From Brenneria nigrifluens DSM 30175 = ATCC 13028 (GTDB lineage Bacteria > Pseudomonadota > Gammaproteobacteria > Enterobacterales > Enterobacteriaceae), in contig NZ_CP034036.1 in assembly GCF_005484965.1 (NCBI RefSeq), positions 1,798,001 through 1,862,000 of the forward strand: DNA of 64,000 nt, read 5' to 3'. Made by a program: the position numbers and the translations under genes. Below, piece by piece: positions 43,700-52,768 of the stretch. The notes under the pieces are model-generated. The model saw nothing but the letters and a program-made list of their open reading frames with translations. It was not told where the DNA came from and ran no database searches. Numbering within the stretch: position 1 is the first letter of the stretch; every line of letters starts with the position of its first letter.

Positions 43700-44701
43700 A
43701 TGCAGCCTTTGAATTCGGGGTATACCCAGTTAAAACAGCGGCAGCGCGTGCGGGATCGCCGGCGGTTAATCCTGCTGTTCCTGCTGACGCTGTCGACGCT
43801 GACCATCGGCCTGTGCGCCGGCGAACGCTGGATTTGGCCGTTACACTGGCTGGATGAAAGCCAGCGCATCTTCGTCTGGCAGCTGCGTTTACCCAGAACC
43901 CTGGCGGTGATGCTGGTAGGGGCGAGTCTGGCGATGTGCGGCGCGGTGATGCAGGCCATTTTTGACAACCCGCTGGCCGAACCGGGGCTGCTGGGCGTCG
44001 CCAACGGCGCGGGCGTGGCGCTGGTGCTCAGCGTACTGCTGGGACAGGGCATGCTGCCGGTATGGGCGCTAAGCCTGAGCGCCATCGCCGGCGCGCTATT
44101 GATTACCTTTCTGCTGCTGCGCTTTGCCCGCCGCCACGTTTCCAACGCCCGTCTGCTGCTGATTGGCGTGGCGCTGGGCATTATCTGCAGCGCGGTCATG
44201 ACCTGGGCGGTCTATTTCAGCACCAGCCTGGATTTGCGTCAGCTGATGTACTGGATGATGGGCGGATTCAGCGGAATAGACTGGCGGCACGGCTGGCTGA
44301 TGCTGGCCCTGCTGCCGCTGATCCTGTGGCTGAGCCGCCGGGGAGAGGTGCTGAACGGGCTGGCGCTGGGGGAAATAGCGGCGCGCCAACTGGGCGTGTC
44401 GGTCTACCACTGGCGCAACCTGCTGGTGTGGGTGGTCGGCGCGCTGGTGGGGCTAAGCGTGGCGCTGGCGGGGGTGATCGGCTTTATCGGTTTGATTATT
44501 CCCCATATGCTGCGCCTGTGCGGGTTAACCGATCAGCGCTATCTATTAACCGGCTGCGCGCTGGCCGGCGGTTCGATTCTGATGCTGGCGGATACGCTGG
44601 CGCGCATCGCGCTGGCTTCCGCCGAGTTGCCGATTGGCGTGGTTACCGCTACGCTGGGAGCACCGTGGTTTATTTGGCTGTTGCTGCGCAACAGACTTTA
44701 G
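43700..44701 (+). CDS. btuC: Vitamin B12 ABC transporter permease BtuC
   Basis: BtuC forms the transmembrane channel of the BtuCD-F cobalamin importer. The 333-residue FecCD-type permease has about ten membrane segments and family motifs RLPRTLAVMLVGASLAMCGAVMQ, NPLAEPGLLGVANGAG, GVIGFIGLIIPHMLRL (coupling helix region) and ADTLAR. It starts the unit btuC-btuE-btuD-nlpC, as in E. coli. The strong hairpin directly before it may control read-through. Confidence 0.95.
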   Translation: MQPLNSGYTQLKQRQRVRDRRRLILLFLLTLSTLTIGLCAGERWIWPLHWLDESQRIFVWQLRLPRTLAVMLVGASLAMCGAVMQAIFDNPLAEPGLLGVANGAGVALVLSVLLGQGMLPVWALSLSAIAGALLITFLLLRFARRHVSNARLLLIGVALGIICSAVMTWAVYFSTSLDLRQLMYWMMGGFSGIDWRHGWLMLALLPLILWLSRRGEVLNGLALGEIAARQLGVSVYHWRNLLVWVVGALVGLSVALAGVIGFIGLIIPHMLRLCGLTDQRYLLTGCALAGGSILMLADTLARIALASAELPIGVVTATLGAPWFIWLLLRNRL

Positions 44702-44765
44702 TGTTTTGCCGCGCGGACAAATAAGTGACGACCTCCCTTCTCGCAGGATAAAAAGGAACAAGACG

Positions 44766-45317
44766 ATGAGTAATGAAATCTATGCTATTCCGCTGAAAAC
44801 CATTACCGGGCAAGAGACGACGCTTGAGCCCTATCAGGGCAAGGTGGCGTTAATCGTCAACGTTGCCTCAAAGTGCGGGTTGACCAAACAGTACGACGCG
44901 CTGGAAAAAGTCTACCAAACCTATCGCGATAAGGGTTTTGTGGTGCTGGGATTCCCGTCGAACGAATTCGCCGGGCAGGAGCCGGGCAGTGAGGAAGAGA
45001 TTCAGGCGTTTTGCCGCACAAATTTTGGCGTGCAGTTCCCGCTGTTCAGCAAAATCGAAGTCAACGGCGCCGGCCGTCATCCGCTGTACCAGCTTTTGAT
45101 CCGCGAGCAGCCGGAAGCCGAGGGTTCGCTGCTGAGCCCTTTTTACGCTCGCCTGGTCAACAAAGGCCGCAAACCGGCGCATCCGGAAGATATCTTATGG
45201 AATTTTGAAAAATTCCTGGTTGCCCGCGATGGCAGCGTGATCGCGCGTTTCTCCCCCGATATCACCCCCGACGACGCGGTGATTATCAAGGCCATCGAAG
45301 CGGCGCTGGCAAAATAG
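44766..45317 (+). CDS. btuE: Thioredoxin/glutathione peroxidase BtuE
   Basis: BtuE reduces hydroperoxides. The start MSNEIYAIPLKTITGQETTL gives 183 residues, the E. coli length; a longer in-frame extension overlapping btuC is not family sequence. The glutathione-peroxidase fold has the peroxidatic Cys in NVASKCGLTKQY (about 37), FPSNEFAGQEPGS with the catalytic Gln, and WNFEKFLV with the catalytic Trp and Asn. Though inside the btu cluster, it is not needed for B12 transport in E. coli. Confidence 0.95.
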   Translation: MSNEIYAIPLKTITGQETTLEPYQGKVALIVNVASKCGLTKQYDALEKVYQTYRDKGFVVLGFPSNEFAGQEPGSEEEIQAFCRTNFGVQFPLFSKIEVNGAGRHPLYQLLIREQPEAEGSLLSPFYARLVNKGRKPAHPEDILWNFEKFLVARDGSVIARFSPDITPDDAVIIKAIEAALAK

Positions 45318-46094
45318 TTGGCGCCGCACTCTGCACCCTTGTTGCAACTGCGGCAGGCGGGGGTTTTCCCCCGCCTGTATCCGGTTGACGCCGCCTGCTG
45401 TTCCGGCCGGCTGCTGCACGTTATCGGCCCCAACGGCGCGGGGAAAAGCACGTTGCTGTCCAGGATCGCGGGCATGCTGGCCGGCGAGGGGACGGTCTGT
45501 CTCTCCGGCCGGCCGCTGGAGGCGTGGTCCGCCCGGGATCTGGCGCGGTGCCGGGCTTACCTTGCCCAGCAGCAGCCTGCCGTATCGATGATGCCGGTGT
45601 TCCAATACTTACGCCTGCACCAGCCGCCGCTGGCCGATGAGGCGGTTATCGAAGGGGCCGTCGATTTTCTGGCCGCCCGGCTGATGCTGGCCGATAAACT
45701 GCCCCGCTCGCTGACCCGGCTTTCCGGCGGGGAGTGGCAGCGCGTCCGCCTGGCCGCCGCGTTATTGCAGATTTGGCCGCAGGCCAATCCCCACGGCCGC
45801 CTGCTGCTGCTGGATGAACCCGGCAACAGCCTGGATGTGGCGCAGCAGGTTGCGCTGGACGATCTGCTGCGGCTGCTTTGCCGGTCGGGATTGACGGTGA
45901 TTGTCTGCTCCCACGATCTCAACCACAGTCTGCACCATGCCGACGATATCTGGCTAATGTCAGGCGGAAAACTGGTCGCCGCGGGAGAGACCGAGCAGGT
46001 TATGCAGCCGCAGACGCTGTCGTCCGTGTTCGGCGTCGATTTCCAGCGCTGCCGGGTTGACGGCCGCCACTGGCTGATACCCCGTCGCGCCTGA
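45318..46094 (+). CDS. btuD: Vitamin B12 ABC transporter ATPase BtuD
   Basis: BtuD powers BtuC. The protein is up to 258 residues from a TTG directly after the btuE stop; another TTG at about 45342 is possible because E. coli BtuD is 249 residues. It has Walker A GPNGAGKST, the Q-loop AYLAQQQ, signature LSGGEWQRVRLAAALLQ (very like E. coli), Walker B LLLLDEPGNSLD and switch VCSHDLNHSL. The N-terminal strand is divergent, and no ATG with a good ribosome site is visible. Confidence 0.92.
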   Translation: MAPHSAPLLQLRQAGVFPRLYPVDAACCSGRLLHVIGPNGAGKSTLLSRIAGMLAGEGTVCLSGRPLEAWSARDLARCRAYLAQQQPAVSMMPVFQYLRLHQPPLADEAVIEGAVDFLAARLMLADKLPRSLTRLSGGEWQRVRLAAALLQIWPQANPHGRLLLLDEPGNSLDVAQQVALDDLLRLLCRSGLTVIVCSHDLNHSLHHADDIWLMSGGKLVAAGETEQVMQPQTLSSVFGVDFQRCRVDGRHWLIPRRA

Positions 46095-46226
46095 CGTTCG
46101 GCGGCGGAAAACATCGCCTTTACTTGCCAGTTACGCCCTTTCAACGCTAAATTACATGCATATCATTCAGATAGTTATACTCCGCCGGTTTTCTGCATCA
46201 ATCCGCGGATTTTCAGGTAAAAAAGC

Positions 46227-46697
46227 ATGATACGTCTAAAGCAGCTATTGATGTTGGCAAGCCTGATACTGGTGGGGTGCGGCAGTCATCGCAATCCGCC
46301 GCCGGATGCGCGACTGAGCGATTCGATAATGGTGGTGGCGCAGTTGAACGATCAGCTGAATCAATGGTATCGCACGCCTTACCGCTATGGCGGTCTGGAT
46401 CGTAACGGTATCGATTGTTCCGGCTTTGTCTACCTGACCTTTCGCGACCGCTTCGGCATCCGCCTGCCGCGCAGCACCGATGCGCAAACGGAAATAGGGG
46501 CACGCGTGGACCGCGACAGCCTGATGCCGGGCGACCTGGTGTTTTTCAAAACCGGCAGCGGCGGCAACGGTCTGCATGTGGGTATCTACGATAAAAACGA
46601 CCAGTTTATCCACGCCTCCACCAGTCAGGGAGTCATCCGCTCATCGCTGGATAACGTCTATTGGAAGCGGGCATACTGGCAGGCCCGCCGTATCTGA
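46227..46697 (+). CDS. nlpC: NlpC/P60-family lipoprotein endopeptidase
   Basis: The 156-residue product has a lipoprotein signal with lipobox LVGC (Cys about 18) and one NlpC/P60 domain. The catalytic Cys is in NGIDCSGFVYL, His in GLHVGIYDK and the third polar residue in FIHAS. Such enzymes cleave peptide bonds in peptidoglycan stems; the exact bond is not shown here. It follows btuD as in E. coli. The 130-bp gap before it could carry its own promoter. Confidence 0.93.
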   Translation: MIRLKQLLMLASLILVGCGSHRNPPPDARLSDSIMVVAQLNDQLNQWYRTPYRYGGLDRNGIDCSGFVYLTFRDRFGIRLPRSTDAQTEIGARVDRDSLMPGDLVFFKTGSGGNGLHVGIYDKNDQFIHASTSQGVIRSSLDNVYWKRAYWQARRI

Positions 46698-46726
46698 TTC
46701 GCCCTTGAGGGCGTCTATGGAGTCTT

Positions 46727-47743
46727 ATGTCTTCTCTGCGTCTATTGCTCTCCGACTCTTTCGACCCGTGGTTTAATCTGGCGGTCGAAGAGTGCATCTT
46801 CCGGCAAATGCCGACCACGCAGCGGGTGCTGTTTTTATGGCGCAACGCGGAGACCGTGGTCATTGGCCGGGCGCAGAATCCGTGGAAAGAGTGTAATACG
46901 CGCCGCATGGCGCAAGACGGCATCAAACTGGCGCGGCGCAGCAGCGGGGGCGGGGCGGTATTTCACGATTTGGGCAATACCTGTTTCACCTTTATGGCGG
47001 GCAAGCCGGAATACGATAAAAGCGTTTCAACCCAAATCATCCTTAACGCGCTGGCGGCGCACGGGATTAACGCCAGCGCCTCCGGCCGTAACGATCTGGT
47101 GATTGATACGCCGGACGGCAGCCGAAAAATATCGGGTTCCGCCTACCGGGAAACCAAAGATCGCGGTTTTCATCATGGCACCCTGCTATTAAACGCCGAT
47201 CTGAGTCGTTTAGCCGACTATCTTAATCCCGACGTGAAAAAATTACAGGCGAAGGGAATTACCTCGGTGCGTTCGCGGGTAGCCAATCTAATTGAGCTAT
47301 TACCGACGCTTGATCATCAGCAAATATGCCGGTCGGTGATACAGGCCTTTTTTGATTATTACGCCGAACGCTGTGAGGCGGAAATTATTTCCCCCGCCGC
47401 CTTTCCGGATTTACCGGGATTCAGCGAGCAGTTTGCCCGCCAGAGCAGCTGGCAGTGGAATTTCGGACAGGCGCCGGATTTTAGCCATTTACTGGATACC
47501 CGTTTTGCCTGGGGAGGCGTTGAATTACATTTTGACGTTGAGCGCGGCGTAATTGTCCGCAGCCGGATTTTTACCGACAGTTTACAGCCGGCTCCGCTGG
47601 AAGCCCTGGCGGCGGCCCTGCGCGGTACGGCGTACCGACCGGAAAATATGGCGGGTATTTGTCAGCAATTGAGCGCGGAATTCCCGCAACAGCACCATGA
47701 ATTACAGCAAATGGCCGCGTGGCTGGCGGCAGGCATTGAGTAA
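46727..47743 (+). CDS. lplA: Lipoate-protein ligase A
   Basis: LplA activates free lipoate with ATP and attaches it to E2 and GcvH proteins. The 338-residue protein has the ligase motifs RRSSGGGAVFHDLGN (about 71-85), GRNDLVIDTPDGSRKISGSAYRETKDRGFHHGTLL with the catalytic Lys, and a C-terminal accessory domain. It is intercalated between nlpC and ydiV, which are adjacent in E. coli; the 29-bp gap from nlpC suggests co-transcription. Confidence 0.95.
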   Translation: MSSLRLLLSDSFDPWFNLAVEECIFRQMPTTQRVLFLWRNAETVVIGRAQNPWKECNTRRMAQDGIKLARRSSGGGAVFHDLGNTCFTFMAGKPEYDKSVSTQIILNALAAHGINASASGRNDLVIDTPDGSRKISGSAYRETKDRGFHHGTLLLNADLSRLADYLNPDVKKLQAKGITSVRSRVANLIELLPTLDHQQICRSVIQAFFDYYAERCEAEIISPAAFPDLPGFSEQFARQSSWQWNFGQAPDFSHLLDTRFAWGGVELHFDVERGVIVRSRIFTDSLQPAPLEALAAALRGTAYRPENMAGICQQLSAEFPQQHHELQQMAAWLAAGIE

Positions 47744-47840
47744 TATACGGCGCTTCCGTTTTTCGGTTTCCTCTGAGTGAAAAATATACAGTACTGGTCT
47801 ATAGATTAGGTTGCTAATTTTATTAGGCTATAGCTGCTGT

Positions 47841-48566
47841 ATGCTTATCCGGCTGGAAGTGGACTATGTTAGTGAGTATGTTTTCTGGCCTATTTATAGC
47901 CTGGAAGGGCGCTTATTGGCGGTTGAAATGATCAGCCGGTTTAATAGCCGGTCCGGAAATCTGAGTATCCCGCCTGATATTCTTTTCAATGTGCTGAGTA
48001 AATCGCAAAAGCATGATTTTATTAAAGAACAGCTGGCATTTATAACAAACAATGCTGACTGGTTTATTGATAAGCGTATTCTGCTGGCGCTGAAAGTTGA
48101 CGCTGATACGGTGGATTTTCTGTTAGCGTCAAAGACGGTGCGCAATGACATTACCAACCTGCCGTTCGTTCAGCTGGAAATTAATGAGCTCTTTCCTGAT
48201 TTGATGCAGGGAAAAGAAAATACCCGTCTTTTGAGATTGAGCAAATCATTTGATCTGTGGCTGGATAACTTTGGTTCGGGAAAAAGCAACCTGAAACCGT
48301 TGCATGACGGCCTGCTTAGTACGCTGAAAATGGATCAGCATCTGGTGGAGCATCTATTATCCCGATCGTCGAACACGTTGATTATGGAGCCGTTATTACG
48401 GATCATTAAAAACTATTACCCGCGAGTGAGGGTTATCGTCAAAGGCATCGATACCGCGGATTGTCTGGCTAAAGTCAGTAATCTGAATATTAATGGACTG
48501 CAGGGAAATCTCTGGCCGGCGGTTCACTTAGATGAGCTGAAAACGCAGATTGATTTTTCTCGCTAA
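47841..48566 (+). CDS. ydiV: YdiV-like degenerate EAL protein (anti-FlhDC factor)
   Basis: From the ATG at 47841 the product is 241 residues, near E. coli YdiV (237). It is an EAL fold lacking the EAL metal residues. Conserved YdiV stretches are YFLPI-like VFWPIYSLEGRLLAVE, LEINELFPDL, LDNFGSGKSNLKPLHDGL and LQGNLWPAVHLDEL. In relatives YdiV/RflP binds FlhD and blocks the flagellar activator. Its place after nlpC supports the assignment. An earlier TTG start at 47811 is less likely. Confidence 0.85.
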   Translation: MLIRLEVDYVSEYVFWPIYSLEGRLLAVEMISRFNSRSGNLSIPPDILFNVLSKSQKHDFIKEQLAFITNNADWFIDKRILLALKVDADTVDFLLASKTVRNDITNLPFVQLEINELFPDLMQGKENTRLLRLSKSFDLWLDNFGSGKSNLKPLHDGLLSTLKMDQHLVEHLLSRSSNTLIMEPLLRIIKNYYPRVRVIVKGIDTADCLAKVSNLNINGLQGNLWPAVHLDELKTQIDFSR

Positions 48567-48673
48567 GCCTTATTTTTACCCCCTGGTTATTAGGCGCCGA
48601 AGAATATCCCCACAGTTGGATGGGTGTTAATTCCCCGATGGCCGCTCTACACTTTGCGGTAGAGGGGAAAAAC

Positions 48674-50125
48674 ATGCCGCAGAAACCATCGTTCATCAAT
48701 CACTACCATCAACAGTTGCCGGGCTTCTACACCGAACTGCAACCGACGCCGCTGCAGGGCGCGCGTTTGCTCTATTACAGCCGCGGGCTGGCGGATGAGC
48801 TGGGGCTATCCGCGCAATGGTTTACCCGTCAGTATGACGCGGTGTGGCGCGGCGAGGCGCTGTTGCCGGGCATGAAGCCGCTGGCCCAGGCGTACAGCGG
48901 CCATCAGTTCGGCATGTGGGCGGGGCAACTGGGCGACGGGCGCGGCATTCTGCTGGGCGAACAGCAGTTGGCGGACGGCCGCAGCATGGACTGGCATCTT
49001 AAAGGCGCCGGGCTGACGCCCTATTCCCGCATGGGGGACGGGCGCGCGGTGCTGCGCTCGGTTATCCGCGAGTTTCTGGCGTCCGAAGCCATGCATCATC
49101 TGGGTATCCCGACGACGCGGGCGCTGACCATTGTCACCAGCGAGCAGGCGATAGCGCGCGAACGGGAAGAACCGGGGGCGATGCTGCTGCGCGTGGCGGA
49201 AAGCCATGTGCGCTTCGGCCACTTCGAACATTTCTATTATCGCCGCGAAGGCGAAAGGGTTCGCCAGTTGGCGGATTTCGTCATCGCCCGCCACTGGCCG
49301 CAGTGGCGGGATGACCCGCGGCGCTATGCGCTATGGCTCGGCGATGTGGTGGAGCGCACGGCGCGGCTGATTGCCCACTGGCAGAGCGTCGGCTTTGCCC
49401 ACGGCGTGTTGAATACCGACAATATGTCCATCCTCGGCTTAACCATTGATTACGGACCGTTCGGCTTTCTGGATGATTACCAGCCGGACTATATCTGCAA
49501 CCACTCCGACCATCAGGGACGTTACGCCTTTGATAATCAACCGGCGGTCGGGCTGTGGAATCTGCATCGTCTGGCGCAGTCGCTATCGGGGCTGATGGAC
49601 ACCGAGGAACTGGAAACGGCGCTGGCGCGTTATGAGCCGGCGCTGATGCAAAAATATGGCGAGCTGATGCGCGCCAAATTGGGGCTGTTTACCGCGGATG
49701 CCGAGGATAACGCGATTCTGGTGGAACTATTGCGCCTGATGCGGCAGGAGCGGCGCGACTATACCCGCACCTTCCGTCTGCTGGCCGACGGTGAAAAAAG
49801 CGACGCGCTTTCCCCGCTGCGCGATGAGTTTATCGATCGTCCGGCGTTCGATCGCTGGTTTGCGGCGTACCGTAAACGTTTGGCGCAGGAACCGCAGCAT
49901 GACGCCGAGCGCCGGCAGCGAATGAAGGGCGCCAATCCCAACTATATTCTGCGCAACTATCTGGCGCAGCAGGCCATCGAACGGGCGGAAAAAGAGGATA
50001 TCAGCGTGCTGGCCCGCCTGCATCAGGCGCTTTGCCGGCCCTATGAGGAGCAGCCGGAAATGGACGATCTGGCGGCGTTGCCGCCGGAGTGGGGCAAGCA
50101 TCTCGAAATATCCTGCTCCAGTTGA
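48674..50125 (+). CDS. selO: Protein adenylyltransferase SelO (YdiU)
   Basis: SelO is a pseudokinase-fold enzyme that AMPylates proteins under oxidative stress. From MPQKPSFINHYHQQLPGFY with GAGGGG upstream it is 483 residues (E. coli 478). Key stretches: LAQAYSGHQFGMWAGQLGDGRG (loop for inverted ATP), DWHLKGAGLTPYSRMGDGRA with the Lys, HGVLNTDNMSILGLTIDYGPFGF with the catalytic and metal Asp and Asn, and the C-terminal EISCSS that places a Cys where eukaryotic SelO has selenocysteine. It is convergent with hmuV. Confidence 0.96.
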   Translation: MPQKPSFINHYHQQLPGFYTELQPTPLQGARLLYYSRGLADELGLSAQWFTRQYDAVWRGEALLPGMKPLAQAYSGHQFGMWAGQLGDGRGILLGEQQLADGRSMDWHLKGAGLTPYSRMGDGRAVLRSVIREFLASEAMHHLGIPTTRALTIVTSEQAIAREREEPGAMLLRVAESHVRFGHFEHFYYRREGERVRQLADFVIARHWPQWRDDPRRYALWLGDVVERTARLIAHWQSVGFAHGVLNTDNMSILGLTIDYGPFGFLDDYQPDYICNHSDHQGRYAFDNQPAVGLWNLHRLAQSLSGLMDTEELETALARYEPALMQKYGELMRAKLGLFTADAEDNAILVELLRLMRQERRDYTRTFRLLADGEKSDALSPLRDEFIDRPAFDRWFAAYRKRLAQEPQHDAERRQRMKGANPNYILRNYLAQQAIERAEKEDISVLARLHQALCRPYEEQPEMDDLAALPPEWGKHLEISCSS

Positions 50126-50128
50126 AAA

Positions 50129-50151
50129 CCGGTCGCTCCCTGAGTGACCGG
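50129..50151. terminator. Terminator between convergent selO and hmuV
   Basis: CCGGTCGCTC, loop CCT, GAGTGACCGG: a 10-bp stem with one G-U pair. On the minus strand it is followed by TTTT, so it fits hmuV termination; for selO the tract is poor. Confidence 0.7.
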
Positions 50152-50158
50152 CATTGGG

Positions 50159-50956
50159 CTACTGGCGCAGATGCACCTGCGGGATCGGGTAGTCGGGGTG
50201 CCGGCCGACGTTCAGGTCGGCCTGATACCAGCGGGTCAGTATTTCCGTTTGCAGCACCTGATGCGGCGAGCCTTGCGCCACCAGTTTCCCCTGATGCAGC
50301 AGCAGGATCCGGTCGGCGTACAGGGCGGCCAGATTAAGATCGTGCAGCACGCAGCAGACGGCCAGCGGCTGCTGCCGGGTCAGCTGTTTTAACAGGCGCA
50401 ACAGATGCTGCTGATGGTAGAGATCCAGCGCCGAGGTGGGTTCGTCAAGGAACAGCCAGCCCGGCGTCGGCTGCGGGTGCCACAGCTGAGCCAGCACGCG
50501 GGCCAGCTGTACCCGCTGCTGTTCGCCGCCGGAGAGATGGCGGTAATCGCGATTCGCCAGATCCAAACAGCCGGTCTGCTCCATCACCCGGCGGATAATC
50601 TCATCATTCCGCCGGTCGCGTCCGTAAGGGGAGCGGCCCATGGCGACCACATCGCGTACGCTGAAGGCGAAAGCCAGTCCGCTGTGCTGACGCATCACCG
50701 CGCGGGTTTTCGCCAGCGCGCCTGGCGCCCAGTGGGAAAAGGGCTTACCGGCCAACAGACACTCCCCCTGATGCGGCGTCAAATACCCGGTCAACAGACG
50801 CAGCAGCGTGGACTTGCCCGCGCCGTTGGGGCCGATAATCGCCACGATTTCGCCGCAGTTCACCTCCAGCGAAACCTCCTCGGTGAGGTAGCGTCCGCCG
50901 ATACGATAACTCAGATTATGGGCCACCAAGGCGTTATCCCGTCCGGCGCTATTCAT
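50159..50956 (-). CDS. hmuV: Hemin ABC transporter ATP-binding protein HmuV
   Basis: The 265-residue ATPase has Walker A GPNGAGKST, the Q-loop VMRQHSGLAFAFSV, signature LSGGEQQRVQLARVLAQLW typical of HmuV, Walker B WLFLDEPTSALD and the switch His in VLHDLNLAALYA. It energises hemin import across the inner membrane with HmuU. It ends the hmuS-T-U-V operon and overlaps hmuU by 8 bp. Confidence 0.94.
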   Translation of the reverse strand: MNSAGRDNALVAHNLSYRIGGRYLTEEVSLEVNCGEIVAIIGPNGAGKSTLLRLLTGYLTPHQGECLLAGKPFSHWAPGALAKTRAVMRQHSGLAFAFSVRDVVAMGRSPYGRDRRNDEIIRRVMEQTGCLDLANRDYRHLSGGEQQRVQLARVLAQLWHPQPTPGWLFLDEPTSALDLYHQQHLLRLLKQLTRQQPLAVCCVLHDLNLAALYADRILLLHQGKLVAQGSPHQVLQTEILTRWYQADLNVGRHPDYPIPQVHLRQ

Positions 50957-51953
50957 TTCCGCGTCCTTTATGCTGCACGATCAGCCATAAAAAATAGGGG
51001 CCGCCAATCAGGCTGGTCAACAGCCCGACGGGCATCTCCGCCGGAGACAGCAGGGTACGCGCCAGGGTATCCGCCACCAGCAGCAGGCAGGCGCCCCCCA
51101 GTACCGAGCCGGGAATAAGCCAGCGGTGGTCGGCGCCCAGGTGCATGCGGATCAGATGAGGGATCACCAGCCCGATAAAACCGATCACCCCGCTGACGGC
51201 AACCGCCACGCCCACCAGCAGCGAGCTTAACAGCAACAGCGTATATTTGGTGCGCTTCACGTTAACGCCCAGATAGTGCGCCTCTTCGTCCCCCAGCTGT
51301 AACAGGTTTAAGCGTCGGGTCTGATACAGGGTGATCGCCATGGCGGGCAGCGTCAGCGTGGCCGCCACCAGCAGCATCGGCCATTGCGCCTGTCCCAGAC
51401 TGCCCATGCCCCACAGTGAAAACTGACGCAGCTGCTGGTCGTTGCTGATATAGGTCAGCACGCCAACCACCGCGGCGCACAGGGCGTTAAGGGCGATGCC
51501 GGCCAGCAAGAGCCGCGTCAGTCCGCCCTGTTCGCTGCGGCTAAGGATAAAAATGATCGCGGTAATCGCCAGACTGCCGACGAAGGCCGCCAGCATCGGG
51601 CTGTAAAGCGACAGCAAGGGCGGCAGGCCGAGCGGCAGAACAATGGTCAGCGCCACGCACAGCGCCGCGCCGCTGCTGATCCCCAGCAGGCCGGGGTCGG
51701 CCAGCGGATTGCGAAACAGCCCCTGCATGATGCCCCCTGAACAGGCCAGCGCGCTGCCGACCAGAACGGCCAGCAGCACGCGGGGCAGGCGGATATGCAG
51801 CCAGATATGCCATAGCGGATCGTCCAGGGACGTCTGCCACAGCGTGTGAAACGATAGGTTGAGCGCGCCCAGGTTAGCCGCGCATATCATCAGCGCCAGC
51901 AGCAGCAACAGCAGCCCCGCCAGCCAATAACCGGGATGTAGCCGTGGCGTCAT
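50949..51953 (-). CDS. hmuU: Hemin ABC transporter permease HmuU
   Basis: The 334-residue FecCD permease has multiple membrane segments with RLPRVLLAVLVGSALACSGGIMQGLFRNPLADPGLLG, GVIGFIGLVIPHLIRM and ADTLART. It forms the hemin channel with HmuV. It overlaps hmuT by 4 bp and hmuV by 8 bp. Confidence 0.94.
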   Translation of the reverse strand: MTPRLHPGYWLAGLLLLLLALMICAANLGALNLSFHTLWQTSLDDPLWHIWLHIRLPRVLLAVLVGSALACSGGIMQGLFRNPLADPGLLGISSGAALCVALTIVLPLGLPPLLSLYSPMLAAFVGSLAITAIIFILSRSEQGGLTRLLLAGIALNALCAAVVGVLTYISNDQQLRQFSLWGMGSLGQAQWPMLLVAATLTLPAMAITLYQTRRLNLLQLGDEEAHYLGVNVKRTKYTLLLLSSLLVGVAVAVSGVIGFIGLVIPHLIRMHLGADHRWLIPGSVLGGACLLLVADTLARTLLSPAEMPVGLLTSLIGGPYFLWLIVQHKGRGNE

Positions 51954-52768
51954 TTTATCTGTTCTGCGGCCTGACGCAGCGTGGCCATCAGCGCCGGCGT
52001 CTCCAGCGTAAAGCCGAGTATCGCCATGTCGTCAACCACCAGCAGACGGTTGTTTTTGCCCGCCGGCGTCAATGCCAGGCCCGGCAATTTCCAGATTTGC
52101 GCTTCGCCGCCCAGGCTCTTCAGCCCCTGAGTGGAGATCACAACCAGGTCGGGAGCGCTGGCGATCACCCCTTCCTGCGATAATGGCTGATAGCGTTGGC
52201 TGCCCTGCATGGCGTTGTGTAACCCGACGCTGCGGAAAATGGTATCGGCGGGGGTATTCTGCCCGGCCGCCATGGCCGTCATCCCGCCGTGGCTGAGGAT
52301 AAAAAGCGCCTTAACCGGCAGCGGGGTGTCGGCGACCTTGTCCAACTGCTGGCGGTAAGCGTCAGTCAACGCCTTGCCTTGCGCCTCTTTATCTAACGCC
52401 TGGGCAATGACGTTAATCTTTTGCGGCACGGTTTCCAGCGCCGGTTTGGCCGGCACATTGATCACCCGGGTGCCGCTTTCCGCCACCTGCTGCAACACCA
52501 GCGAGGGCTGCGACAGTTCGCTGGCGATCACCAGCGAGGGCTTCATCGCCAGAATGCCCTCGGTATTCAGCTGGCGCATATAGCCCACGTCGGGAAGTCT
52601 GGCGGCGGCATCAGGATGCAGACTGGTGCTGTCTCTGGCGACCAGATCTTTTTCCGCGCCCAGCGCGTAGATGATTTCGGTGACGTCGCCGCCGACGGAC
52701 ACAATGCGTTCCGCGGCCGAAACGCTGAGCGGCAGGAGCGTCAACAACGGCAATAGCCAGTTTTTCAT
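51950..52768 (-). CDS. hmuT: Periplasmic hemin-binding protein HmuT
   Basis: The 272-residue protein has a signal peptide (LLPLLTLLPLSVSAAERIVS) and the TroA/FhuD-like fold of cluster A-II binding proteins. Features are GGDVTEIIYALGAEKDLVARDSTS (a Tyr and Arg that may contact heme), DVGYMRQLNTEGILAMKPSLVI, and a long connecting helix. It carries hemin from the outer-membrane receptor to HmuUV. It overlaps hmuS and hmuU by 4 bp each. Confidence 0.93.
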   Translation of the reverse strand: MKNWLLPLLTLLPLSVSAAERIVSVGGDVTEIIYALGAEKDLVARDSTSLHPDAAARLPDVGYMRQLNTEGILAMKPSLVIASELSQPSLVLQQVAESGTRVINVPAKPALETVPQKINVIAQALDKEAQGKALTDAYRQQLDKVADTPLPVKALFILSHGGMTAMAAGQNTPADTIFRSVGLHNAMQGSQRYQPLSQEGVIASAPDLVVISTQGLKSLGGEAQIWKLPGLALTPAGKNNRLLVVDDMAILGFTLETPALMATLRQAAEQIK